Below are positions 33,124 to 40,821 of a stretch of 64,000 bases of DNA, one piece after another. Within the stretch, counting starts at the first letter, position 1. Every line of letters starts with the position of its first letter. Under the pieces are notes generated by a model. It had not been told where the DNA came from. It ran no database searches and saw only the letters and a program-made list of their open reading frames with translations. The position numbers and the translations under genes were made by a program. The DNA lies in NCBI RefSeq assembly GCF_900199705.1, contig NZ_LT904908.1, positions 798,530 to 862,529 on the forward strand, given 5' to 3'. The DNA is from Collinsella provencensis (GTDB lineage Bacteria > Actinomycetota > Coriobacteriia > Coriobacteriales > Coriobacteriaceae).

Positions 33124-33160
33124 AAGCCCGAAGAGGTACTCGTCTACCCTTCGGGCTTTT
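33124..33160 (+). terminator. Second hairpin terminator
   Basis: AAGCCCGAAG (33124-33133) pairs with CTTCGGGCTT (33149-33158) followed by TTCTG. It is either a back-up terminator for ssrA or the outer terminator of a lost gene at the edge of the mobilisable element. Confidence 0.75.
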
Positions 33161-33285
33161 CTGTGGCTTAAAACGGCTTTTAGGGCATTCTGAAGAGGAT
33201 GTGGGAGCACAACCTGCATCTCGCTTCGCTCGATGCGCTTTATGGACTGGATACGTGGGAAAGATGATGTATTCAAGAGATTGTT

Positions 33286-33625
33286 GTTCCATTTTGTTCC
33301 AAAAAAGTTGGAACAGACATTTCCCGCAATTCCTCGGTGCCCCAGCCCGATTTGAAAAATCCTGTTCCATTTCTCAAAACAAAATTGGAACAGACGAAAC
33401 CCGCATATTCTCGGGGCATTTCTTCGATTGTTCCATTTGTTCCACTTTTTTATAAACCTTTATTTACGCGAGAAGAAAAAAGAGAAATCCGTATATATAA
33501 AAAAGTTTGTTGAAAAAAACCGGAACAATTGGAACAACGGCGTTTCGGGTCGAGAACCATCGGGAAATCAGCGTTCCATTTTGCCTGAAAAAACTGGAAC
33601 AAAAGTGGAACAAAACTGGAACATT
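33286..33625. repeat. Iteron-like cluster of GGAACA / TGTTCC repeats
   Basis: About 13 copies of a seven-base motif close to TGGAACA (or TGTTCCA on the other strand) occur in 340 bp, several as facing pairs (GTTCC...TTGTTCC, GGAACAATTGGAACAA) and three in tandem at the right end. The DNA is very AT-rich (33440-33520). No protein gene is supported. Such an array next to a primase-helicase gene suggests a replication origin; a regulator-binding array is the alternative. Confidence 0.65.
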
Positions 33626-33744
33626 TACCTGAGAGCACCCCTCTTCCCCCTGTACCGCGATTTTTTTGCATACTGTTTCCGCTCATTTATGGCGGGAAAC
33701 AGCGTCGGACAAGCCCCTGACCTGCAATTATATGACGTTTGCTA

Positions 33745-33773
33745 TTGCTTTCCGTCATTTCATGTTGTATAAT
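33745..33773 (+). promoter_or_regulatory. Strong sigma-70-type promoter for the structured RNA
   Basis: TTGCTT (33745-33750), a 17-base spacer and TATAAT (33768-33773). A transcript would begin near 33780, at the left edge of the structured RNA. Confidence 0.75.
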
Positions 33774-33779
33774 ATCCAT

Positions 33780-34022
33780 ATATTCGCGACATGATTGCCG
33801 ATGGATAGCGGCCGGGATATACCGACGTGAGCCTATCCGAGACCGAGCCTTAGGCTCGGGAGGAAGCCGATGAGGGTCCGCCCTCGAAACTGCGTCGGTC
33901 TGACGAGCCGATGCGGGAGGCAACAGCGTCTATCCGTCCAAATAGGACGGCAATCGCACGAACGTGACGAGCGGCGAATCAGATTTCAGCTTGATTGCTG
34001 GATTCTGGTTCGCCGCTTTTTT
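33780..34022 (+). ncRNA. Candidate structured RNA / leader of the mobilisable element
   Basis: A region of about 245 nt with a consensus promoter in front and a terminator at its end. It contains many potential stems: GGATAG/CTATCC (about 33798 and 33832), CCGAGCC-TTA-GGCTCGG, GAGGG-TCCG-CCCTC, and a long-range TTGCC/GGCAA that would close the whole fold (33790s with 33910s). GCCGATG occurs three times. No protein is encoded. I do not recognise the RNA. It may be a riboswitch-like leader for the xis-rep operon, a replication-control RNA, or an independent ncRNA. Confidence 0.6.
33971..34022 (+). terminator. Terminator at the end of the structured leader
   Basis: GCGGCGAATCAGA (33971-33983) pairs with TCTGGTTCGCCGC (34004-34016), 13 bp with one G-U pair, then six T residues. 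It lies 33 bases before the excisionase gene, so it either ends the RNA or works as an attenuator. Confidence 0.9.
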
Positions 34023-34054
34023 GCGTTTATAGGCAGGAAAAAGGAGGTTGCTTT

Positions 34055-34333
34055 ATGGCAAATGCAAAACAGAAGAAGGGGTTCACGAAGAAGATTCTCG
34101 GCGGGAGCGAGCTGACGATGGAGGAATACGCGGCCTACATCACGGCTCTGAAGGCGAAGCCGTTCCTGACGAGTGCCGAGGCGTCGACCCTGTTCGAAAT
34201 AGGAATCGGGCGCGTGCGTTCGCTGATGAAGGCCGATGACGCGGACTTCGTAGTGATGACCGACACGATTCGAAGTCGCCGTATTCACCGCGAGACGTTC
34301 GAGAAATATCTGGTGTCTCACGGGATTCATTAA
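34055..34333 (+). CDS. Excisionase-like DNA-binding protein
   Basis: A 92-residue basic protein: a Lys-rich N-terminus, then FLTSAEASTLFEIGIGRVRSLMKADDADFVVMTDTIRSRRIHRETFEKYL. This is the winged-helix Tn916-Xis/MerR-like pattern (LTxxEAxxxFxIGxxrIrxLxk...fv...g..ri.r..fe.yl). The ATG at 34055 follows AAAAAGGAGG. It probably assists excision by the serine recombinase or controls the operon that starts here. Confidence 0.75.
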   Translation: MANAKQKKGFTKKILGGSELTMEEYAAYITALKAKPFLTSAEASTLFEIGIGRVRSLMKADDADFVVMTDTIRSRRIHRETFEKYLVSHGIH

Positions 34334-34345
34334 GGAGGTGAGGTT

Positions 34346-36157
34346 ATGAGGCAAAAAGAAAACCGCCCCGGCGCTGGCGACGCTTACGGGACGGTACCAT
34401 TTAATTGTATTAATGATACCACAGATATGAGCGAATTTCAAGACTTAACATACAACGGGCTGCTCAAGGCGGTCACGGACGATTATCTGGACGGCCTCGA
34501 CGAGGACGCCGACCTGCCGTTCGAGAGCATCGAGGCGGAGCTTCTTCAGGCGACCAACAACGCAATCGAGGAATACAACCTCGGTCCCCGCGACCCGAAC
34601 GCCCCTATGGGAGCGCCCATCAAGGACGCGTACCCGAACGCGAAAGCCCCTGCTGACCGCGTACGGAAACTGAAGGCCCTGACGCCTTGGCAGGTGGCGA
34701 GCGTGATAATTCGCCTGTACCACGCGGTCGGAATCCGCCTGAACGGTCAGGAGGGTGACGGAAATTTCGATGTGGGGGTCTACCAATCCCACGGGGAACG
34801 GCGAGGGCTGTACGACACCCGCACCGAGACGGTCCGGAGGTTGATTACGGCTCTCCACCCGGGAATCAGCGATGTGGACATGCGCAACACCGAGAACAAG
34901 CTGCGCGTCCTCGTGCCGAAGGTGGAGCCTTGCAAAGACAAGGCACTCGTTCCCGTGAACAACGGAATCTTCGACTACGAGAACAAGATTCTGCTGGATT
35001 TCGACCCGAAGTACGTGTTCACCAGCAAGTCGAACGTGGATTTCGTCCCGAACGCCCGGAATCCGGTCATCCACAACGACCAAGACGGAACGGATTGGGA
35101 CGTGGTCTCGTGGATGGAGGAGCTTTCCGACGACCCCGAGGTTGTCAAGGTTCTCTGGGAGGTGCTGGGGGCTTCCCTGCGTCCGAACATGCCGTGGAAC
35201 AAATCCGTCTGGCTGTACTCCACTCAGGGCAACAACGGAAAGGGCACGTTCTGCGCCCTCGTCCGGAACCTGCTCGGGAAAGGCTCTTGGGCCTCGATTC
35301 CCCTGAAGGATTTCGGGCAGGATTTCATGCTTGAGGAGCTTACCCGCGTACAGGCGATTATCACGGACGAGAACGACGTCGGAACGTATATCGACAAGGC
35401 GGCCACGCTCAAGTCGGTCATCACGGGAGACCCGTTCCTGCTCAACCGCAAGTACAAGGCTCCAATGCCGTGCCTTTTCCGCGGGCTGATGATTCAATGC
35501 GTGAACGAGATTCCGAAGCTCAAGGACAAGTCGGAATCCATGTACAGGCGATTGCTCGTGATTCCGTTCGAGAAGCGATTCGAGGGCTGCGAGCGGAAAT
35601 ACATCAAGGACGATTATCTGGGACGAAAGGATGTCCTCGAATACGTCCTGTTCCACACCCTGTACGAGATGGATTTCGACGAGTTCAGCGTTCCCGAAGC
35701 ATCCGAGAAGTCGCTGGACGTGTTCCGAGTCGACAACGACCCTCTTCGCCAGTTCGCGGACGAGGTGTTCGACCAAGCCGCATGGGACCTGCTCCCTTGC
35801 AAGTTTCTATACGATTTGTACCGCTACTGGTTCCAGACGAACGTCCCTCAGGGAAAGATGCTGAGCCGGAACTCCTTCTATTCCTCGCTCGAACTGATTG
35901 CACCGGAATACGGATGGCAGTTACAGGACAAGGTCCGCTCGGCGAACCGGATGGATGTCCCCGAGATGCTGATTCTCGAATATCAGGTGCAGGAGTGGAT
36001 GAATCACGACTACCGGGGAAACGACAAGATGCGTCTGGCGCAGCCCGACGTGAAGGACAGCTATCGAGGCTATGTGCGGAACAAGGTGGGGTCGATTCCG
36101 GCGTACATGGTGTCCGGAGAAACGACCGCAAGTGAAGAGATAGATTCAAATAGATAA
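34346..36157 (+). CDS. Phage/plasmid primase-helicase (D5/P4 type, SF3)
   Basis: A 603-residue protein. The C-terminal half is an SF3 helicase: Walker A STQGNNGKGTF (about residues 291-301), Walker B AIITDEND, and motif C LMIQCVNEIPKLKDKSESMYRRLLVIPF with the asparagine and arginine finger. A D5_N-like domain precedes it (YVFTSKSNVDFVPNARNP). Clear primase catalytic acids were not identified in the N-terminal 180 residues. It would open and replicate the excised circle, with the upstream repeats as likely origin. GGAGG precedes the ATG. Confidence 0.88.
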   Translation: MRQKENRPGAGDAYGTVPFNCINDTTDMSEFQDLTYNGLLKAVTDDYLDGLDEDADLPFESIEAELLQATNNAIEEYNLGPRDPNAPMGAPIKDAYPNAKAPADRVRKLKALTPWQVASVIIRLYHAVGIRLNGQEGDGNFDVGVYQSHGERRGLYDTRTETVRRLITALHPGISDVDMRNTENKLRVLVPKVEPCKDKALVPVNNGIFDYENKILLDFDPKYVFTSKSNVDFVPNARNPVIHNDQDGTDWDVVSWMEELSDDPEVVKVLWEVLGASLRPNMPWNKSVWLYSTQGNNGKGTFCALVRNLLGKGSWASIPLKDFGQDFMLEELTRVQAIITDENDVGTYIDKAATLKSVITGDPFLLNRKYKAPMPCLFRGLMIQCVNEIPKLKDKSESMYRRLLVIPFEKRFEGCERKYIKDDYLGRKDVLEYVLFHTLYEMDFDEFSVPEASEKSLDVFRVDNDPLRQFADEVFDQAAWDLLPCKFLYDLYRYWFQTNVPQGKMLSRNSFYSSLELIAPEYGWQLQDKVRSANRMDVPEMLILEYQVQEWMNHDYRGNDKMRLAQPDVKDSYRGYVRNKVGSIPAYMVSGETTASEEIDSNR

Positions 36158-36170
36158 GGAGTGATTGATT

Positions 36171-36512
36171 ATGGCTATAAAGAGATTCGATGACATAGAC
36201 AAGAAGGCGCGTGAGCTTGAGGCTCAGGCGAAGAAGTTGCGCCGCGAGAAGCAGGCCGCGAAGACCAAGGCGTACGCAGATGCCCTCGTGGCGGTCTTCC
36301 CCGAAGTGAAGGAAATGGGTTCCGCCGAAGAGGTGCTCGCGTTCGTCAAGACGCTGCGCAGGGACGCCGGACATGGAAACGGCGGAAATCCTTCCGATGG
36401 GTTTCAGAACGCAGTCGTGCGCGGACCTGCGGGCGACGCCGATTCTTCGGACGGCGGCCGCGGTTCTCTCGGCGTCGAGGGCTTCAATCCCGAGCGCCGT
36501 CCCTTCGATTAA
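36171..36512 (+). CDS. Small coiled-coil protein of the mobilisation region
   Basis: A 113-residue protein: residues 1-65 are helical and charged (DDIDKKARELEAQAKKLRREKQAAKTKAYADALVAVFPEVKEM), and the last 45 are Gly/Asp/Asn-rich and disordered. Short coiled-coil proteins with this opening often lie between replication and Mob genes in small mobilisable elements. The ATG follows AAGGAGTGATTG. Function unknown; an auxiliary relaxosome role is inference. Confidence 0.6.
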   Translation: MAIKRFDDIDKKARELEAQAKKLRREKQAAKTKAYADALVAVFPEVKEMGSAEEVLAFVKTLRRDAGHGNGGNPSDGFQNAVVRGPAGDADSSDGGRGSLGVEGFNPERRPFD

Positions 36513-36792
36513 AACGCGCCGGAGGTTCGGACATGGGGAGTCGTCCCCGTGTCCGACATTCGGTCGCGTGGTTCTGTCGGACAGAACATGTTGAGTCGGA
36601 GGGGACAGATTCGGGGGTTCGAAGGGGACGGCAAAGCCGCCCCCTCGCAAGCTGACCATGGCGGAAAAATGCGATATTCGCATTTTGTACGTACATGGTC
36701 AATGCTTGCTCCCTTCCCCGTTTCGCAGATTGCAGCAAAGTGCGACGAGAAATGAGCATCGCATTTGGATTGCGAATAAGGAGGTGTTTTGC
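36513..36792. other. Hairpin-rich region, candidate origin of transfer
   Basis: Between the rep and mob genes are a long hairpin (TCGGACATGGGGA with TCCCCGTGTCCGA, about 36527-36556), GTTCTGTCGGACAGAAC (about 36571), a GGGGACGGC/GCCGCCCC stem (about 36620-36650) and palindromic AAAATGCGATATTCGCATTTT-like sequence near 36664-36684. AAAGTGCG (36737-36744) resembles the TAAGTGCG or TAAATGCG nick regions of MOBP-type plasmids. Position directly before mobC fits an oriT. The nick site is a guess. Confidence 0.5.
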
Positions 36793-37236
36793 ATGGCAAA
36801 AGAAGTTGAGAAGAGAAGCGGCAAGGCGACCCGCCAGCACTACAAGAAGGACCGTCGCGAGACTGTTATTCAGGTGCGCATGAACGCCGAGGAGCTTGCC
36901 CTTTTGGATGGGAAGAGAGGCGGACGCACGCGCTCGAATTATCTGCGTGGCGCGCTGTACGGTTCCGCCGGTTCCCACACGGAGCACGAGGTCGTTGCGG
37001 ACACTCCGCAGCTCGACCGGATGCTGATGGAATTGAACCGAATCGGCGTGAACATCAACCAGATTGCACGGGCCTTCAACGCCCGCGTGAAAGGGATGGG
37101 CATGCTTGAGGAAATCAAGATGGAACCGGACAAGAAGGCGTTCGAGAGCCTGCGGGAATCCATCGACGGATTGTCGGACGAGGTCAAGGGGCTTCGAGCC
37201 GATTTGCATGGCGGAATCACGGGAGGTGATGTCTGA
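36793..37236 (+). CDS. mobC: MobC-like relaxosome accessory protein
   Basis: A 147-residue protein with an N-terminal ribbon-helix-helix region (ETVIQVRMNAEELALLDGKRGGRTRSNYLRGALYG) and the hallmark LMELNRIGVNINQIARAFNARV of MobC/BacMobC proteins, then a C-terminal coiled coil. It helps the relaxase bind or open oriT. The ATG at 36793 follows AAGGAGG. Its stop overlaps the relaxase start (TGATG). Confidence 0.88.
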   Translation: MAKEVEKRSGKATRQHYKKDRRETVIQVRMNAEELALLDGKRGGRTRSNYLRGALYGSAGSHTEHEVVADTPQLDRMLMELNRIGVNINQIARAFNARVKGMGMLEEIKMEPDKKAFESLRESIDGLSDEVKGLRADLHGGITGGDV

Positions 37237-38750
37237 TGTCGACGACGTATGTGCAGGCATTGCCCGACGTCCGGGGCCGCATGTCCTACACCGAGTTCGG
37301 AGAGGGAAAGCGCAGACGCGACCATCTGCGAAACGGGACGGACCGCATCGCCGCCCAGATGGGCGACATGCCCTCCCGAGGTGAGTTCATCGCGTACTGC
37401 AACGGGCTTCATGCCGTCCATCCGAACATGGTCAACGAGGGTTACGAGCTTCGCGTCTCATGGGCGCTCGACGAGTTGAATCCGGGCAATCCCGACGATG
37501 TGCAGAGGGGCATGGAGCACGCCTACCTGCTCTGCCATGAACTCGCCCCCGACTCCCCGTGTTGGGTGACCATGCACGTGGACGGCGAGGGCGGATGCGT
37601 CCACGCCCACGCGACAATCGCGAACCACGATTGCCGCACCGGGCAGGTCATCAACAAGGACGACACGAGCCTGTTCGCCCCGCGCGTGCAGGCGGTGAAC
37701 GACGAGCTGAGCCGCGAGTGGGGCCTGTCCGTGATTGGAGCGGACAAGGACAAGTCGACGTGGGCGGAGAAACGGGACTCGTTCGAGCACGATTCCTTCG
37801 ACCGCCATCTCGGCGATGCGGTGGCAAAAGCAAGGGACGACGCCAGCGATATTGATGATTTCAAGCAGCGTCTTGCGTTCGCCGGAGTGACCCTCAATGA
37901 GACATCGAAAGTCGACAAGAAGACGGGCGAGAAGTCCGTCGGATGGTCTTACAGGATGCGGGACGAATGGGGTCCGAAGCGTAGGACCCGGAAGCGCCGT
38001 GCCTCCAACCTCGCAGACGACCTGACGAAGGAAGGCGTCGAGCGGTTCTTCGAGGAGAAGCAGGGACAGCAGGCCCGCGAGGAACTGAAGACAGCGCCGG
38101 CCCCGAATCAGGATTCCCAGATGGTCGGCATGGAGGATACGCAGCAGGATTCCCCTGCCCAGCATGATTTTGACATGTACGAACCGAGCGAGTCCGACGT
38201 GAGGGACATGGCCTCCGATTTGAAGAACGTGTACGCCCGCCGCAGGAAGAGCGAGGGCATGCCTATCGCCGGGGAGCAGTACGAGGCGCTCGCGAATGCA
38301 GAGAACGACCCGGAAGACGCCCTCGCCCAGCTCCGCGCCGATGTGGAACGCGCCCGCAGGGAGTTCCGCGATTCCAGGGAGGCACGAGACGCCCTGAAGG
38401 GAGCCTGCCCGAGCCTCGCGATGGGATTCGGGCTGTACACGCTGGCGAGCAGGACCGGGACCGACCCCGTCTCCCGCATGATGTCGGACATGATGGCCCG
38501 GATGTTCCGCATGATGATGCTCCAGTTCATGGAGGACCAGCGCCGCAGGATGCAGGAGGATGCCGAGCGTCGTCTCTACGAATCCCGAGGCAACATGTGG
38601 GACGCCGAGAAGCGCCTGAAGGCCGCCGAGGAGGCTCTGGACAACGAGGCCGCCCGCACCGTCAAGCATCGCGGCGTCACGCCGAAGATGCAGCAGACGG
38701 CCGAGGCGACGGAGCGCGTGCGCGACGAGGACAAGTACCTCGGGGAGTAA
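37236..38750 (+). CDS. Relaxase (MOBP-like, MobA/VirD2 superfamily)
   Basis: A 504-residue relaxase. The N-terminal third carries the metal-binding histidine motif GGCVHAHATIANHDCRTGQV (about residues 120-138) and a tyrosine-rich start (YVQALPDVRGRMSYTEFG); the residues between resemble MobA/MobL folds. The C-terminal 250 residues are charged, helical and contain a Met-rich hydrophobic stretch (MMSDMMARMFRMMMLQF, about 414-430), unusual for a relaxase. It nicks oriT and pilots the strand to the recipient with the help of a conjugative element in trans. Confidence 0.85.
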   Translation: MSTTYVQALPDVRGRMSYTEFGEGKRRRDHLRNGTDRIAAQMGDMPSRGEFIAYCNGLHAVHPNMVNEGYELRVSWALDELNPGNPDDVQRGMEHAYLLCHELAPDSPCWVTMHVDGEGGCVHAHATIANHDCRTGQVINKDDTSLFAPRVQAVNDELSREWGLSVIGADKDKSTWAEKRDSFEHDSFDRHLGDAVAKARDDASDIDDFKQRLAFAGVTLNETSKVDKKTGEKSVGWSYRMRDEWGPKRRTRKRRASNLADDLTKEGVERFFEEKQGQQAREELKTAPAPNQDSQMVGMEDTQQDSPAQHDFDMYEPSESDVRDMASDLKNVYARRRKSEGMPIAGEQYEALANAENDPEDALAQLRADVERARREFRDSREARDALKGACPSLAMGFGLYTLASRTGTDPVSRMMSDMMARMFRMMMLQFMEDQRRRMQEDAERRLYESRGNMWDAEKRLKAAEEALDNEAARTVKHRGVTPKMQQTAEATERVRDEDKYLGE

Positions 38751-38784
38751 AAAAATGGCGGCTCCCTTGCGGGAACCGTCATTC

Positions 38785-39063
38785 TCAGCGAATCTCGGGG
38801 GCGGGCACGCAGTCCCAGCCTGTACCGAAGTGGGTGATTCCCCAGACGTACAGGTCGAGTTCCTCGTCATGGAACACCGGCTCGTCCGTGTGCTCCATCA
38901 GGAAGTCGGGGTAGCTGATGATGTACCACTGGAATATCTCGTCCCATGGTGCGAAATCCCCGCTCACGAATTCCAGCGGACGATGCGCCATCTCGTTGGC
39001 GAGGACCATCCCGCCGACCGTCTTGGCCAAATCCGCATAGGTCTCGATGCCGTAGCCGTTCAT
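38785..39063 (-). CDS. Small acidic/aromatic protein of the mobilisable element
   Basis: A 92-residue protein (MNGYGIETYADLAKTVGGMV...) on the opposite strand to its neighbours. It is rich in Trp, Tyr, Phe, Asp and Glu and has no membrane segment or known motif. The ATG at 39063 follows AAGGGAG, and an upstream in-frame extension is rejected. Its 3' end faces the relaxase gene. Function unknown. Confidence 0.55.
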   Translation of the reverse strand: MNGYGIETYADLAKTVGGMVLANEMAHRPLEFVSGDFAPWDEIFQWYIISYPDFLMEHTDEPVFHDEELDLYVWGITHFGTGWDCVPAPEIR

Positions 39064-39399
39064 CTCTCGTCTCCCTTTCTTTCGGGCCTTCTCCTTCACG
39101 CGCCGACCCGATGCCGAAGGCATATCGACGGTCGAGAGCGCGGGTGGGCTTGAGATGGGCTTGGAAAAGACCTTTCAAGGGTCTCTCCCCGAAAGAGGCG
39201 GAAACGTCGAAAAATCGACTTCGGCTCGTCTATGGGACGATTCCCGAAAATCGTTCCGAAAGGGGTCTAGGGATGATGGAACGGTGGGCTTCAGAAAGCC
39301 CCTCGGAGGGTCTCAGGCGTCTTCGCCTATGCCATGAGTCGTATCGCGATAGTTTGGCGGGCATCCGCCGTACCGCCTGTGGCGGAGAATTGAAAAAAA
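39064..39399. other. Hairpin-dense noncoding region
   Basis: No convincing gene. At least six small stems follow each other: CCTTTCAAGG, CCGAAAGAGG-type, CGTCGAAAAATCGACTTCGG, GGGACGATTCCC, GGGCTTCAGAAAGCCC, GGCGTCTTCGCC, then GGCGGGCATCCGCC and CCGCCTGTGGCGG. The density suggests a structured RNA or a recombination/transfer site rather than spacer. Direction and ends are unknown. Confidence 0.5.
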
Positions 39400-39443
39400 A
39401 AATACGGCTATGCCGTTCCCCCGTGAGGGGTCTGGCATAGCCG
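39400..39443 (-). terminator. Terminator of the lipoprotein gene
   Basis: On the minus strand GGCTATGCC pairs with GGCATAGCC, with CCCC/GGGG pairing inside, followed by a long T-run. It lies 20 to 60 bases past the lipoprotein stop. Confidence 0.92.
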
Positions 39444-39461
39444 TGGTATGGACAGTTGTGA

Positions 39462-40580
39462 TTAACGGCGGGCACCGCAGTCGCAGTATTCGTAGTCGAC
39501 ATAGGTTTCGTTGTGACCATGGTCTTCCTGATGGGAACCGACCTGAACCTGTTTTTCCTCGTAGATGGTTTCCGTACGGTAATTACCGATATAACCAGCT
39601 TTAATAAGCTCCTTAGCGTGAGCCTTTGCGTCGTTGATGTTACTTGCGACATATCCGTCTTCAGCGAAGATGAAGTTTGTTCCTACAGCGACCTTCTGGG
39701 TTTCATAGTCGGGAACCGTCACCATGTTGGACACCCACTTCTGTGCGGTGTGCTGTTTCCACGAATGCTGGTGAGCAGGTTTGCTCGGCTTGTCGGAACC
39801 GCCAGAGTTTCCGGTGTTGCTGGAAGAGCCGGAGTTGGAACCGCTGTTTCCAGAGTTTCCAGAGTTGGAATTTCCAGAGTTGGAGCTGGAAGAGTTGGCG
39901 TTTCCGTCGGAAGGCTTGTCAGCAGGCTTGCTGGTAGTGTCGGCAGGTTCGCTGTCGACATTGACTTCCTCGTCGGCTTTGGAAGCGTCTTCCTTCGTCT
40001 CGTCAGAGGCGTTCGGGTTGGCGTTCACATTGCTATCGAGCTTGTCGAGGATAGCCTTTCCGTTGTCACCCTTGAGGGTGGAGTCGCCGTTCTCAACGGC
40101 GGTCTTCGTGTCGGTTACGATTGCCTTGAGCATATCGTCCGTCACCTTGTCTGCGGAGATGAAGGTCATCTGGCAGTCGACAGTGACTTCGTCCTGTTCG
40201 TCGGAGATTGCGACTTCTGTCGCATCGCCGGTGTCGAATAGCTCGTAGGCTGAGCCGTCCTTATTGACAGGGCTGATGACATCGATGTCGTAGCGTCCCT
40301 TGTCAACTTCTACTTCGGATGTGCCCTTGTTCCCGTCCTTATCAGCCTTCACGGCGTGATAGAAGTCAACGGAAGCGTTGTCCTCATCAAGCCCCTTGAT
40401 GTGGACGATGGCAGGCGTGGAATTCTCGTCCCAGCCCTTGTCCGCCGTGATGGTCAATGTGATTCGATGGCCCGGCGCTTCTTCCCCCGTTTTAGCGGTT
40501 CCGCATGCGGCCAGTGATAAAGCCATGGCGAGGGACGCCGTCACGGCAAGCAGGCGCTTGACGGTCGGTGTTAGAGTCAT
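39462..40580 (-). CDS. Surface lipoprotein of the mobilisable element
   Basis: A 372-residue protein with a lipoprotein signal peptide (lipobox LAAC, cysteine at residue 26). The domain after it (about 35-150) is strand-rich; a disordered Asp/Glu/Ala region (about 185-215) and a Ser/Gly/Asn linker (about 225-265) follow. The C-terminal 100 residues contain HQHSWKQHTAQ, repeated ETQKV/ETIYEEKQV and a final CDCGARR, a His/Cys-bearing pattern seen at the ends of some Gram-positive surface proteins. It is the only clear cargo gene. Entry exclusion, adhesion or host interaction are possible; none is shown. Confidence 0.75.
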   Translation of the reverse strand: MTLTPTVKRLLAVTASLAMALSLAACGTAKTGEEAPGHRITLTITADKGWDENSTPAIVHIKGLDEDNASVDFYHAVKADKDGNKGTSEVEVDKGRYDIDVISPVNKDGSAYELFDTGDATEVAISDEQDEVTVDCQMTFISADKVTDDMLKAIVTDTKTAVENGDSTLKGDNGKAILDKLDSNVNANPNASDETKEDASKADEEVNVDSEPADTTSKPADKPSDGNANSSSSNSGNSNSGNSGNSGSNSGSSSNTGNSGGSDKPSKPAHQHSWKQHTAQKWVSNMVTVPDYETQKVAVGTNFIFAEDGYVASNINDAKAHAKELIKAGYIGNYRTETIYEEKQVQVGSHQEDHGHNETYVDYEYCDCGARR

Positions 40581-40670
40581 ATGAAAGAACCTCCTTTTAT
40601 GTGTAAGCTGCCACTCTCACTTTTGGTGCGGCAGGCCGCACCTCATTGTCAGAGCAAAATCCAACATATT

Positions 40671-40707
40671 ATTATATAATTATATATAAAATCTGCACGT
40701 AAATCAA
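40671..40707 (-). promoter_or_regulatory. Lipoprotein promoter with AT palindrome operator
   Basis: On the minus strand TTGATT (40702-40707 in plus coordinates), a 17-base spacer and TATAAT (40679-40684) lie 100 bases upstream of the lipoprotein start. ATTATATAATTATATA overlaps the -10. The same palindrome covers the promoter at 40762-40798. Confidence 0.7.
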
Positions 40708-40761
40708 GGGATTTCCCGGTCGGCGCACATTATCACGCTGTCCGGTGCCTCCCGCCGGAGA

Positions 40762-40798
40762 TTGACACTCTTGCGTTGCAATTATATAATTATATAAA
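40762..40798 (+). promoter_or_regulatory. Consensus promoter of the RHH-recombinase operon with AT operator
   Basis: TTGACA (40762-40767), a 17-base spacer and TATAAT (40785-40790) are perfect consensus. ATTATATAATTATATA (40781-40796) covers the -10, an identical 16-mer to that at 40671-40686. A DNA-binding protein on this palindrome would block both divergent promoters; the RHH protein encoded next is the obvious candidate. Confidence 0.8.
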
Positions 40799-40821
40799 GT
40801 TTACCTAGGGAGGGAGTACGG

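Noticed and set aside
33428-33772. Possible 114-codon gene within the iteron region
   Set aside because: Its sequence is dictated by the AT-rich repeats, has no ribosome-binding site and no conserved pattern.
33858-33900. Hammerhead ribozyme-like string (GCCGATGAG ... CGAAAC) in the structured RNA
   Set aside because: The core reads CCGAUGA rather than CUGAUGA, the stem II pairing does not close directly onto GAAA, and no partner strand for stem I follows a cleavable triplet. Treated as chance.
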